From contig JAKLPW010000096.1 in the NCBI GenBank assembly GCA_022013675.1, positions 1-33,697 on the forward strand: a DNA stretch of 33,697 nt. The letters are read 5' to 3'. The notes beneath the pieces are model-generated. The model saw only the letters and a list, made by a program, of their open reading frames with translations. It did no database searches and was not told the origin of the DNA. This document shows positions 18,329 to 25,384 of the stretch, one piece after another. The position numbers were made by a program, and so were the translations under genes. The stretch comes from Anaerolineae bacterium. GTDB taxonomy: Bacteria > Chloroflexota > Anaerolineae > JAKLPW01. Each line of letters opens with the position of its first letter. Within the stretch, counting starts at the first letter, position 1.

Positions 18329-18364
18329 AGGTGCAACGCACCTACAGTCAGGTGCGTTGCACCT
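18329..18364. promoter_or_regulatory. tandem palindromic operator between divergent promoters
   Basis: Two copies of the dyad AGGTGC-N3-GCACCT: AGGTGCAACGCACCT (18329-18343) and AGGTGCGTTGCACCT (18350-18364). Each is palindromic apart from its 3-bp centre, and the two are also exact reverse complements of each other. Their starts are 21 bp apart, two helical turns, so a dimeric regulator would sit twice on the same face. The pair fills the space between the -35 boxes of two divergent promoters. Read as RNA it is a 15-bp stem with a 6-nt loop, but no gene lies upstream to need a terminator. Confidence 0.75.
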
Positions 18365-18393
18365 TTGTCTCCACTGCCTAGCTGTGCTATAAT
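18365..18393 (+). promoter_or_regulatory. plus-strand promoter of the 18475 glycosyltransferase gene
   Basis: -35 TTGTCT (18365-18370), 17-nt spacer, extended -10 TGCTATAAT with TATAAT at 18388-18393. The -35 directly abuts the second operator copy. Leader of about 75 nt with AGGAGA (18460-18465) before the ATG. Confidence 0.72.
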
Positions 18394-18474
18394 CCCCATC
18401 GTGGCTACTAGCATCCAAGCCTACTATCTGATAGCCGAAGCCCTATACATACCCACCACAGGAGACCAACGACT

Positions 18475-19674
18475 ATGCGTGTGCTAATGCTATCCTGGGA
18501 ATACCCGCCCTACGTTATAGGAGGACTGGGCAAACACGTGGCCGAGCTGGTGCCAGCCTTGGCGCAACAAGACGTCGAGGTGCACCTCGTCACGCCACGA
18601 TGGACCGGAGGGGATAGTACCGAGAAACACGACAACCTACACATACACCGGGTAGACCCGCCCCCCCCAGCGGATGGGCAAGACTTTCACACCCTCGCGT
18701 GGCAAGCGAATCGGAACATGGAGGAAGAATCCACACGCTTGCTGGCACAGGAGGGGCCTTTTCACCTCATCCACGCCCACGATTGGCTCACCGCATTCAG
18801 TGCCAGCGCCCTCAAGCACAGTTTCCGGCTTCCTCTTGTCGTCACGATCCACGCTACGGAACGAGGCAGAGGACGCGGTCACCTCAGCACCGACACCCAA
18901 TGGGCCATCAACAACGTGGAGTGGTCTTTGGCCTACGAGGCCTGGCGCATCATCGCTTGCAGCAAGTTCATGACTCAAGAGATTGTCGACTACTTCAACG
19001 CCCCCGAGGACAAGATCGACATCATCCCCAACGGGGTCGACACGAGTCGCTTCGATCGCTGGGACGGGGTAGACCTGACCTCTTTCAGGAGCATGTACGC
19101 GCTGCCGGACGAGAAGATCGTCTTCTACGTTGGCCGCATCGTCCAAGAGAAGGGCCTTCATATCCTCATTGAAACGGTGCCCCGAATCCTCAGATCCTTC
19201 CCGAAAGCCAAGTTCGTCATCGCCGGAACTGGTCCTCTACTGAGCGACCTGCGGCGTCGGACATGGGAGCTGGGACTCTTCTCCAAGGTGTTGTTCACCG
19301 GCTTCATCCCTGACGAGGATCGGGACCGGCTCTTCAAAGTAGCGGACTGTGCTATCTTCCCCAGCATGTACGAACCTTTCGGCATCGTGGCCCTGGAGGC
19401 CATGGCAGCCAAGGTACCCGTTGTAGTCAGTGAAGTGGGGGGACTCAAAGAAGTCGTGCAGCACGCCGAGACCGGAATCACTGTCTATCCTGACAACACA
19501 GAGTCATTGGCCTGGGGTATCCTTCACACGCTTGAACACCCTGACTGGGCCCAGGCAAGAGTTAAGAGTGCGTACCGGGAAGTCGTTAACTTGTACAACT
19601 GGGACCGCATCGCCAAACTCACGAGGAAGGTCTACGAAAGAGTGGTTGAGGAGCGTGCCAGGGCATCCTGGTAA
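18475..19674 (+). CDS. GT4 family glycosyltransferase (starch/glycogen synthase-like)
   Basis: 399 aa, ATG with AGGAGA 9 nt upstream. The N-terminus LSWEYPPYVIGGLGKHVAEL has the glycine loop shared by GT4 sucrose/glycogen-synthase-like enzymes, followed by HAHDWLTAFSA. The C-terminal donor domain shows NGVDTSRFDRW, FYVGRIVQEKGLHIL, IAGTGPLLSDL and YEPFGIVALEAMAAKVPVV with the E-x7-E motif. It transfers a sugar from a nucleotide-sugar; whether it makes storage glucan or a surface glycan is not decided by sequence. Divergent transcription and a shared operator with the polysaccharide operon favour a linked role. No other glycogen gene is present nearby. Confidence 0.87.
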   Translation: MRVLMLSWEYPPYVIGGLGKHVAELVPALAQQDVEVHLVTPRWTGGDSTEKHDNLHIHRVDPPPPADGQDFHTLAWQANRNMEEESTRLLAQEGPFHLIHAHDWLTAFSASALKHSFRLPLVVTIHATERGRGRGHLSTDTQWAINNVEWSLAYEAWRIIACSKFMTQEIVDYFNAPEDKIDIIPNGVDTSRFDRWDGVDLTSFRSMYALPDEKIVFYVGRIVQEKGLHILIETVPRILRSFPKAKFVIAGTGPLLSDLRRRTWELGLFSKVLFTGFIPDEDRDRLFKVADCAIFPSMYEPFGIVALEAMAAKVPVVVSEVGGLKEVVQHAETGITVYPDNTESLAWGILHTLEHPDWAQARVKSAYREVVNLYNWDRIAKLTRKVYERVVEERARASW

Positions 19675-19750
19675 TTGGAGCCGCCGACTTGTACTCCGCG
19701 GTCTACATCACTACCTTAGTGACTTCACGAGACCGGATCGCAGAACCGCG

Positions 19751-19981
19751 TTGAGCCCGTCCTCAGACTTCACCACCTATCTTCCCGTTGTCTACAACAA
19801 CTGCGGGGGCTGTCCGGGAATCGTCACCCTCATCGGCCCACCCAACGGTGCCAGCCTGGACAACATCATTCCCATGTTTAGTTGGGACGCTGGCGCGCAT
19901 CCGAACAGCAGCACCGCACTACACTTACACATAGCCACGAACCCCGACTTTACAGTCATCTCAAAGAGTTATCAGCAGTGA
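19751..19981 (+). pseudogene. remnant of a secreted FN3/Ig-like surface protein
   Basis: One plus-strand frame reads TTYLPVVYNNCGG, then TLIGPPNGASLDNIIPMFSW and ALHLHIATNPDFT, and stops at 19981. The proline/glycine pattern and the FSW...IATNPDFT strand are those of a fibronectin type III-like domain, and YLPVV is a short motif I associate with exported Chloroflexota proteins. Upstream the frame runs into the glycosyltransferase gene; the only in-frame start is a TTG at 19751 without a ribosome-binding site. The piece is too short to be a functional surface protein and is most likely a decayed or truncated gene. The rest of the 19675-20229 gap holds a hairpin and a promoter. Confidence 0.55.
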
Positions 19982-19999
19982 GGTAGAACCAGCGCTCCT

Positions 20000-20034
20000 C
20001 AGGTGCTCGTGACTCCCCAAATGGCGAGCACCTG
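20000..20034. repeat. 10-bp inverted repeat, hairpin upstream of lipoprotein promoter
   Basis: CAGGTGCTCG (20000-20009) pairs with CGAGCACCTG (20025-20034) around a 15-nt loop. No T-run follows. It could be a weak terminator for the broken gene or a regulator site: it repeats the TCAGGTGC / GCACCT halves of the operator at 18329-18364 and lies 38 bp before a -35 box. Confidence 0.5.
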
Positions 20035-20071
20035 AACGCATTCACATTGAGTACCCAGACGGAACAAACTT

Positions 20072-20100
20072 TTGCTAACACCCGGATTTCGTGCTACAAT
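20072..20100 (+). promoter_or_regulatory. promoter of the lipoprotein gene
   Basis: -35 TTGCTA (20072-20077), 17-nt spacer, extended -10 TGCTACAAT with TACAAT at 20095-20100. It lies about 130 nt before the GTG start. Confidence 0.65.
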
Positions 20101-20229
20101 ATCCCGCGCGGTCAGTGTGCCTGCCAAGATGGGCTTTGTGCCCTGACTCCATTCTTCTCTGACCAAGTCATGTCCTTCCGAAAAGGCCCAGTGTATAAGC
20201 GAATGCAGACAAAGAAAAGGAGACAGCCA

Positions 20230-21297
20230 GTGAAACCTAAAACTCTACTCATATTGTTAGTCCTTGTTGCAGTGATCTTCACGTCAGCAAGTTGCTCGCC
20301 CAAAACTGAACCGGATGAGCAGCCCCCCGCCTCTGGAGAAGAAAAAAAGACCGAGGTCCCGCCAGCCACCGCAGCTCCTGCCGCCAAGGAAAGCACAGCA
20401 ACGCCCGAACCTGCTGCTACGGCCAAGCCAGAGAGCAGCGAGGAGGAGCTGCTCCTCTCTGAGCTTTCATCGCTGGATCAACTCGACACCTATCGCATAC
20501 GTAACGTGATGGCCTGGGATGAGAAGAACGGCGAAAGCGGCTCCATGGAGATGCTAACTGAGTTCGTGCGAGAGCCTGCCGCCCAAAGAACACTCATGAA
20601 GGGGACCGACGACGCCGAGGAGTGGCAGATGGAGACCATTCAGATCGGTGATACGACCTACATCAACATGGACGGTACCTGGATGGCCATGCAGAGCGCC
20701 GACCAGGAAATGTCTGAAACCGGGGAGATCTGGGGCCCAGAAGATTTCTTGTGGGGAAGCAAAGGCAAGTACCTGGGCAAAGAGAAGGTCAACGGTTTGG
20801 ATACGAAGCACTATCACTACGAAGCCAGCGACTTCAACTCTGGAGTGCAACTTTCAGATATCAAAGAGGCCGAGGCCGACGTGTGGGTTTCGACTAAATA
20901 CGACGTCTACGTCAAGGTAATGATGCACATGATAGGTGTGAACCCCGATGGAGTCGAAAGCACTTTCAGCATAGAATCCTATCTAACCGACATCAACGCC
21001 CCGATCACTATCGAAGCACCGGAGGGCGTGGCCAAACCTGGGCTGCCGGAAGATATTCCCATGATGGATGGCGCCACCGACATAACTTCACTCGATACCT
21101 TCACGAGCTTCACAGTACCAGCTTCGGAAGATGATGTCATTGGCTTCTACAAGGCCCAAATGGCTGCCGAGGGTTGGAGAATGGAAGAATCTATGATACC
21201 GACCATGATGAACTTCACAAAAGGGGACCGAAGCGCAATCATCATGATCGCAGCAGAGGGCGAAACAACGTCAGTGACTATCATGCTCGAGGAATAG
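20230..21297 (+). CDS. lipoprotein, LppX/LprG-like (LolA fold) candidate
   Basis: 355 aa from the GTG at 20230, preferred because GGAG lies 7 nt upstream; the open frame begins at 20047 but the extra 61 codons contain the promoter and no ribosome-binding site. Hydrophobic signal sequence (about 5-18) and lipobox-like SASC with Cys22, then a Pro/Ala/Thr/Glu-rich linker to about residue 72, then a globular domain with DTYRIRNVMAWDE, DTTYINMDGTWMAMQ, GLDTKHYHYEA, ADVWVSTKYDVYVKV. This alternating beta pattern resembles the LppX_LprAFG lipid-carrier family common in Actinobacteria and Chloroflexota. A second C-terminal domain (about 270-355) with FTVPASEDDVIGFYKAQMAAEGW looks like a small alpha/beta unit. 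Role unknown; it is anchored outside the membrane and followed by a good terminator. Confidence 0.82.
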   Translation: MKPKTLLILLVLVAVIFTSASCSPKTEPDEQPPASGEEKKTEVPPATAAPAAKESTATPEPAATAKPESSEEELLLSELSSLDQLDTYRIRNVMAWDEKNGESGSMEMLTEFVREPAAQRTLMKGTDDAEEWQMETIQIGDTTYINMDGTWMAMQSADQEMSETGEIWGPEDFLWGSKGKYLGKEKVNGLDTKHYHYEASDFNSGVQLSDIKEAEADVWVSTKYDVYVKVMMHMIGVNPDGVESTFSIESYLTDINAPITIEAPEGVAKPGLPEDIPMMDGATDITSLDTFTSFTVPASEDDVIGFYKAQMAAEGWRMEESMIPTMMNFTKGDRSAIIMIAAEGETTSVTIMLEE

Positions 21298-21353
21298 TAC
21301 ACGTCCCCTACAACGCCGCTTGCACCAAGGGAGTTTACGATCGCAAAATGGAG

Positions 21354-21386
21354 AAAGGCCTCAAGCATATCGCTTGAGGCTTTCTC
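21354..21386 (+). terminator. intrinsic terminator after the lipoprotein gene
   Basis: GCCTCAAGC (21358-21366) pairs perfectly with GCTTGAGGC (21372-21380) around a 5-nt loop, with AAAG/CTTT extending the base and TTTCTC following. Confidence 0.75.
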
Positions 21387-21453
21387 TACATCCTCACCCA
21401 CTGCCTGCGACAGAGCCGTCTCCGACGGGCCCGTCAAGACAGCTCATTTTCCC

Positions 21454-21573
21454 TTATAAGGCTGGCGTGGGCGTCAGCAGAACCTGGAGGAAATCATCGT
21501 ACGCCTTCTCGACCAGATCCCTCACAGCGTATTCGGCTACTCTCACATAGTATGGCGACTCGGATGAGATCAC
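21454..21573 (-). CDS. small ORF of unknown function downstream of the sugar kinase
   Basis: 39 codons from a GTG at 21573-21571, starting 5 nt after the kinase stop, ending in TAA at 21456-21454. The sequence begins VISSESPYYVRVAEYAVRDL and goes on with VEKAYDDFLQ, which looks like a genuine amphipathic helix with normal codon choice. The G-run at the junction could act as a ribosome-binding site. No family recognised. It may be a real small protein, or the tail of a gene joined to the kinase end by a deletion. Confidence 0.35.
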   Translation of the reverse strand: MISSESPYYVRVAEYAVRDLVEKAYDDFLQVLLTPTPAL

Positions 21574-21578
21574 CCCCC

Positions 21579-22481
21579 TTACGCACTCGTAAGGAAGCGC
21601 CTCACCTGGTTAAGAGAAGGGATACCTGCCCTGCCACCTAGTTCCCTACACTTGAGCGCGGCCACGGCGCTGGAGAAGCGCACTACTTCCTCCAAGTCCC
21701 ATCCTCTGAGGATCCCATAGTCAAAGGCCCCATGAAAGACATCCCCGGCCCCAGTCGTGTCAACGACCTCCACCCTAAAGGTCGGATAGGCAAACTCTCC
21801 CCCATCACTGACACAGAACCCGCCCTTGTCTCCCGTGGTAACGACCACGGCCGCCTGGCCTTCGTGAAACAGCTTCCTGGCAGCTTCTCGAACACAACCC
21901 TCTGAGGTGAAGTTGAGAGCAAAGGTCTCCGAAGCCACGACGTAATCGGCTAGCTTCACCAGGGCTTCCATTCCAGGCCGAAAGCTTCCAGCATCAAGGA
22001 TCACCTTGACATCCGCTTCCCTCGCCCACTTCGCGGCATGAATGGCGGCTTCCATCTGGTGCCCATCAACATGCAGAATCCTTCCAGATGTGATGGTCTT
22101 CCTGTCCAGATCCTCTGGTGCCAGCGGTGACACGCTGCCCACCGCAGAAACGATGGTCCGCTTTCCGGTTTTCCTCTCCACTATGGAGAATGAGAGCCGG
22201 GAGCTCTTGTCCTTCTCGATTCTCACCTGAGTGACATCTACTCCCTCTGCCTCAAGCTGCTCGACTATCAGTCGGCCCCTTACATCGTCGCCCACCTTGC
22301 CCACGAACAAGGTCTTCGCTCCCAATCTCGCTAGGGTCACAAGAGCAGTAGCAGTTGGGCCACCGCCTTGCTCCGAGAAGCTTGCTGTGTCAGTCTTGGT
22401 GTCAATGGGCGGATATTCTTCCACGACAGCCAGATAGTCCCACGCGCAGCAACCTAACCCAACAACATCGAATCGAGGCAC
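21579..22481 (-). CDS. PfkB/ribokinase-family carbohydrate kinase
   Basis: 300 aa from a GTG at 22481-22479 with a G-rich AGGGGGG just upstream. Family signs: N-terminal VGLGCCAWDYLAVV, the glycine-rich GGGPTATALVTLARLGAKTLFVGKVGDDVRG region (PfkB signature 1, residues about 39-69), TTGDKGGF, and the C-terminal DTTGAGDVFHGAF, which holds the anion hole and catalytic Asp. It phosphorylates a sugar or nucleoside with ATP; the substrate cannot be named. Upstream an 8-codon leader ORF has the good ribosome-binding site, and the tRNA-Arg gene is transcribed toward it, so the kinase may be read through from the tRNA promoter. Confidence 0.9.
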   Translation of the reverse strand: MPRFDVVGLGCCAWDYLAVVEEYPPIDTKTDTASFSEQGGGPTATALVTLARLGAKTLFVGKVGDDVRGRLIVEQLEAEGVDVTQVRIEKDKSSRLSFSIVERKTGKRTIVSAVGSVSPLAPEDLDRKTITSGRILHVDGHQMEAAIHAAKWAREADVKVILDAGSFRPGMEALVKLADYVVASETFALNFTSEGCVREAARKLFHEGQAAVVVTTGDKGGFCVSDGGEFAYPTFRVEVVDTTGAGDVFHGAFDYGILRGWDLEEVVRFSSAVAALKCRELGGRAGIPSLNQVRRFLTSA

Positions 22482-22499
22482 ATGCCCCCCCTGATTGCT

Positions 22500-22562
22500 T
22501 CATAAAGCAGGTGTATGGACTGACATAGAAGACACCTCCTAGCCACCACTCGCGGTAGGAGG
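22500..22562 (-). promoter_or_regulatory. ribosome-site-sequestering hairpin and 8-codon leader ORF before the kinase
   Basis: On the minus strand CCTCCTA (22562-22556) can pair perfectly with TAGGAGG (22541-22535), the best ribosome-binding site in the leader, around a 14-nt loop. Eight nt later an ATG (22526-22524) opens a reading frame MSVHTPAL that stops at TGA (22502-22500), in the same frame as the kinase GTG 18 nt further on. Either a leader peptide controlling kinase translation or the broken original N-terminus of the kinase. Confidence 0.45.
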
Positions 22563-22593
22563 CGCAGCGAACACGGTACGAATTGAAATCAGG

Positions 22594-22667
<74 letters not shown>

Positions 22668-22693
22668 ACGTCGTATGTCTACGACTAACAGGT

Positions 22694-22721
22694 ATTTTAA
22701 GCATAAACCCACGTGTGTCAA
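22694..22721 (-). promoter_or_regulatory. minus-strand promoter of tRNA-Arg
   Basis: Read on the minus strand: consensus -35 TTGACA-adjacent copy TTGACA (22721-22716), 16-nt spacer, -10 TAAAAT (22699-22694), 26 nt before the tRNA 5' end. Confidence 0.7.
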
Positions 22722-22722
22722 G

Positions 22723-22751
22723 TTGACAGGAGATGGAAGTTAGTATAGAAT
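22723..22751 (+). promoter_or_regulatory. plus-strand promoter of the Phe-Gly-Cys tRNA cluster
   Basis: Consensus -35 TTGACA (22723-22728), 17-nt spacer, -10 TAGAAT (22746-22751). The tRNA-Phe 5' end is 9 nt past the -10, so transcription would begin almost at the mature end. Confidence 0.75.
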
Positions 22752-22759
22752 AATGCCAC

Positions 22760-22832
22760 GCCGAGGTAGCTCAGTTGGTAGAGCACATGACTGAAAATCA
22801 TGGTGTCCCCAGTTCAACTCTGGGCCTCGGCA
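22760..22832 (+). tRNA. tRNA-Phe (GAA)
   Basis: 73 nt. Acceptor GCCGAGG/CCTCGGC, anticodon stem CATGA/TCATG around CTGAAAA with anticodon GAA, discriminator A, CCA not encoded. Confidence 0.96.
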
Positions 22833-22840
22833 TTGATCAA

Positions 22841-22912
22841 GCGGAAGTGGCTCAGTGGTAGAGCATCTGCTTGCCAAGCAGAGGGTCACGGGTTCGAATC
22901 CCGTCTTCCGCT
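22841..22912 (+). tRNA. tRNA-Gly (GCC)
   Basis: 72 nt. Acceptor GCGGAAG/CTTCCGC, anticodon stem TCTGC/GCAGA around TTGCCAA with anticodon GCC, T-loop TTCGAAT, discriminator U. It follows tRNA-Phe after 8 nt. Confidence 0.96.
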
Positions 22913-22919
22913 CCTCTCG

Positions 22920-22990
22920 GGCGACGTCGCCAAGTGGCAAGGCAGGGGTCTGCAAAACCCCCATCGCCGGTTCAAATCCGGCCGTCGCCT
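22920..22990 (+). tRNA. tRNA-Cys (GCA)
   Basis: 71 nt. Acceptor GGCGACG/CGTCGCC, anticodon stem GGGGT/ACCCC around CTGCAAA with anticodon GCA, discriminator U as expected for tRNA-Cys. Confidence 0.96.
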
Positions 22991-23016
22991 CTAGTATGTC
23001 ACGCGTCGTTAAGGAG

Positions 23017-23052
23017 GGCTGATAGTTTAGGGTTGAAGCTATCAGCCTTTTT
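23017..23052 (+). terminator. intrinsic terminator between tRNA-Cys and tRNA-Leu
   Basis: GGCTGATAG (23017-23025) pairs perfectly with CTATCAGCC (23039-23047), 13-nt loop, followed by TTTTT (23048-23052). It splits the tRNA cluster, so tRNA-Leu depends on readthrough or a promoter I cannot see. Confidence 0.82.
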
Positions 23053-23061
23053 GCAGTCTGC

Positions 23062-23144
23062 GGGGCGGTGGCGAAAAGGCAGACGCTGCGGACTTAAAAT
23101 CCGCTGGACTTATGTCCATGAGGGTTCGAATCCCTCCCGCCCTA
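23062..23144 (+). tRNA. tRNA-Leu (UAA)
   Basis: 83 nt class II tRNA with a long variable arm. Acceptor GGGGCGG/CCGCCCT (first pair G-U), anticodon stem GCGGA/TCCGC around CTTAAAA with anticodon UAA, T-stem GAGGG/CCCTC, discriminator A as required for Leu. Confidence 0.93.
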
Positions 23145-23219
23145 TTGAACCACGGTATGAGGACGGTGTATCCGCGAGGAACACTCCCGATAGTAGGTTG
23201 GAACATGTGCAATGAAGGA

Positions 23220-23244
23220 CCTCGGCCCATTTGGCCGGGGTTTT
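23220..23244 (+). terminator. intrinsic terminator after tRNA-Leu
   Basis: CCTCGGCC (23220-23227) pairs with GGCCGGGG (23233-23240) with one G-U pair, 5-nt loop, then TTTT. It lies just before typA, so a start of typA upstream of 23245 is unlikely. Confidence 0.78.
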
Positions 23245-23271
23245 GTATGCCAGGAGACCAAGAGTAACGAT

Positions 23272-25125
23272 ATGCTATACGAACGCAGCAACCTTCGCAA
23301 TGTGGCCATTATCGCTCACGTAGACCATGGCAAGACCACCCTCGTGGATGGCATGCTCAAGCAGGCGAAGGTCTTTCGCGAGAACCAGCAGGTGGCCGAG
23401 CGCGTACTCGACTCGAATGACTTGGAGCGCGAGCGTGGCATCACCATTCTGGCCAAGAATGCTGCGATTACCATCTGGGATCCCGAGACCTCGCAGCAGG
23501 TCAAGATCAACATCGTGGACACGCCCGGTCACGCCGATTTCGGCGGAGAGGTCGAGCGTGTGCTCAACATGGTGGACGGCGTTCTGCTGCTGGTGGACGC
23601 GGCCGAGGGCCCCATGCCGCAGACGCGATTTGTGCTCAAGAAGGCCTTGGCGATGAACCACGTTGTGATTGTGGTGATCAACAAGGTGGATCGCAAAGGC
23701 GCCAACTCGAATGACACGCTCAACCGCATCTTTGACCTGTTCCTGGAGCTAGGCGCCACCGATGATCAGGCCGAGTTCCGCGTCGTGTACACCAATGCAG
23801 TTACCGGGCAAGCTGGGCTGACGGCTGACCTCAGCCCCAACCTTCAGCCCCTCTTCGACGCGATCTTGCGCTATGTACCGGCACCCAAGGTAGACCCTGA
23901 TGCTCCCTTGCAGATGCTAGTGACCACGCTGGACTATGACGAGCATCGTGGCTGCACTGCGATCGGGCGTGTAACCAGTGGTCGGCTGCTTGTCGGACAG
24001 AACCTGATGCGTATCACCCGGGAGGGCGACCTGATCCCGGATAAAGCACAGTATCTACAGGTACACGAAGCACTGCAACGGGTGGATGTGGACTGTGTGG
24101 AGGCAGGTGAGATCGCTGTGGTGGCCGGACTGGGGGACGTAGCCATTAGCGAGACTCTGGCCGATCCAGAGCACCCCATGGCTTTGCCAAAGATCCACGT
24201 CGAGGAGCCAACGGTTCGCATGACCTTTGGCGTCAACGTCTCCCCGCTATCTGGTACAGAAGGACGCTGGGGCACGTCGCGCAGGTTGCGTGCTCGCCTG
24301 TTTGACGAGCTGCGTCACGATATGGCCCTACGCGTGAACGAAACGGATAGCCCTGATACCTTCGAGGTCTCAGGACGCGGAGAGCTGCATCTGGCGATCT
24401 TGATCGAGACCATGCGACGCGAGGGCTACGAGTTTCAGGTCTCTCGGCCCACAGTGCTGATGCATCGTGACGAGAACGGCCAGCTGCTCGAGCCATTCGA
24501 GGAGGTACACATCGACACCACACCCGAGGCGGTTGGCGTGGTGGTCGAGATGCTTGGTAGCCGTCGCGGCCAGATGCTCAACATGCTGGACAAGGGCGAT
24601 AGCAGCGTACACATCACGTACCTCGTGCCTACGCGGGGGCTGCTTGGCTTGCGCTACCAGTTTCTCACCACCTCACACGGCATGGGGGTGATGAACTCGG
24701 TGTTCCACGGCTATCTACCCATGACGGGTAAGATCCCTTCTCGCGCGAGCGGCTCACTGATCGCCTCGGAGGCGGGGCAGACTACCAGTTTTGGCCTGAA
24801 AAGCGCCGGGGAGCGTGGAACACTGTTCGTGACACCCGGCGTGACCGTCTACGAGGGCATGGTTGTGGGTGAGAATCAGCGACCAGAAGATATCGCCGTT
24901 AACGTCTCCAAACGCAAGCATCTCACCAACATGCGCCAATCCACGCGCGATATTGAGGTGCGCCTGGCCGCCGCGCGCGAGATGAGCCTGGACGAGGCCA
25001 TCGAGTACCTGGGCGATGACGAGCTGTTGGAGGTCACACCACTGCACTTTCGCATTCGCAAAGCCATACTGGATACGCACGAGCGCGGCAAACAGCTAAA
25101 GCGCGCCAAAGTGGAGATGGAGTAG
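23272..25125 (+). CDS. typA: ribosome-associated GTPase TypA/BipA
   Basis: 617 aa from the ATG at 23272. The open frame starts at 23212 but those 20 codons cover the tRNA terminator. Translation GTPase domains in order: G domain with AHVDHGKTT (G1), RGITI (G2), [12 protein letters not shown] (G3) and NKVD (G4), then the EF-G-like domain 2, domain III ([20 protein letters not shown]), domain V and the TypA-specific C-terminus ending in KRAKVEME. TypA binds 70S ribosomes and helps ribosome assembly and stress or cold adaptation. Length is as usual (about 610). It lies alone, downstream of the tRNA-Leu gene; no clear promoter could be picked out. Confidence 0.95.
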   Translation: MLYERSNLRNVAIIAHVDHGKTTLVDGMLKQAKVFRENQQVAERVLDSNDLERERGITILAKNAAITIWDPETSQQVKINIVDTPGHADFGGEVERVLNMVDGVLLLVDAAEGPMPQTRFVLKKALAMNHVVIVVINKVDRKGANSNDTLNRIFDLFLELGATDDQAEFRVVYTNAVTGQAGLTADLSPNLQPLFDAILRYVPAPKVDPDAPLQMLVTTLDYDEHRGCTAIGRVTSGRLLVGQNLMRITREGDLIPDKAQYLQVHEALQRVDVDCVEAGEIAVVAGLGDVAISETLADPEHPMALPKIHVEEPTVRMTFGVNVSPLSGTEGRWGTSRRLRARLFDELRHDMALRVNETDSPDTFEVSGRGELHLAILIETMRREGYEFQVSRPTVLMHRDENGQLLEPFEEVHIDTTPEAVGVVVEMLGSRRGQMLNMLDKGDSSVHITYLVPTRGLLGLRYQFLTTSHGMGVMNSVFHGYLPMTGKIPSRASGSLIASEAGQTTSFGLKSAGERGTLFVTPGVTVYEGMVVGENQRPEDIAVNVSKRKHLTNMRQSTRDIEVRLAAAREMSLDEAIEYLGDDELLEVTPLHFRIRKAILDTHERGKQLKRAKVEME

Positions 25126-25305
25126 CGCGACTTAACTGCTTCCCTGGTAGGCAAATCTGGTTGTCACCCATGAGCAATCCTCGTTTTCGTTGGACACTTC
25201 TGGGGACTTGCTTTCGAACCCGCTAGCGAGCGATGCCTCGAGATGTCCCCCAACTCGACGTGTCGAGCCTCTCATCTTACTCACCACCAAGTGTTGCGCT
25301 CTACA

Positions 25306-25359
25306 CAACAGTGTTGACATCTGTACAGTGTTGTGCTACAATTGACACTGTAAACACTG
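25306..25359. promoter_or_regulatory. operator cluster over the sulfatase promoter
   Basis: A perfect inverted repeat TACAGTGT (25324-25331) / ACACTGTA (25345-25352), 13-nt spacer, brackets the -10 box. A second small palindrome CAACA-G-TGTTG (25306-25316) overlaps the -35, and AACACTG occurs again at 25353-25359. GTGTTG recurs at 25291, 25311 and 25328. The arrangement predicts repression by a DNA-binding dimer. Confidence 0.65.
25314..25342 (+). promoter_or_regulatory. strong promoter of the sulfatase operon
   Basis: Perfect -35 TTGACA (25314-25319), 17-nt spacer, -10 TACAAT (25337-25342) preceded by TGC (extended -10). The remaining part of the 25126-25313 gap shows only short imperfect repeats (for example CTCGAC-GT-GTCGAG at 25254-25267). 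Confidence 0.8.
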
Positions 25360-25384
25360 CTAGCAATCTGGGGGGAGCCGCACA

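Noticed and set aside
18329-18364. The paired palindrome as a Rho-independent terminator (15-bp stem, TTTGTC after it)
   Set aside because: It lies between divergent genes with no transcript entering from either side, and it exactly separates two good promoters.
20047-20229. 61-codon N-terminal extension of the lipoprotein
   Set aside because: It contains the promoter (20072-20100), and the signal sequence starts properly only at the GTG at 20230 with a good ribosome-binding site.
21424-21435. Perfect 12-bp palindrome GACGGGCCCGTC after the lipoprotein terminator
   Set aside because: No promoter or gene start is near it; with the neighbouring GCCGTC it probably forms a weak minus-strand hairpin behind the small ORF, too little to call.
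23212-23271. 20-codon N-terminal extension of typA
   Set aside because: It covers the tRNA terminator hairpin; TypA proteins begin close to the [10 protein letters not shown] segment.
25201-25267. Short inverted repeats after typA (GGGGAC/GTCCCC and CTCGAC-GT-GTCGAG)
   Set aside because: The first has a long loop and neither has a T-run; not enough to call a terminator or operator.
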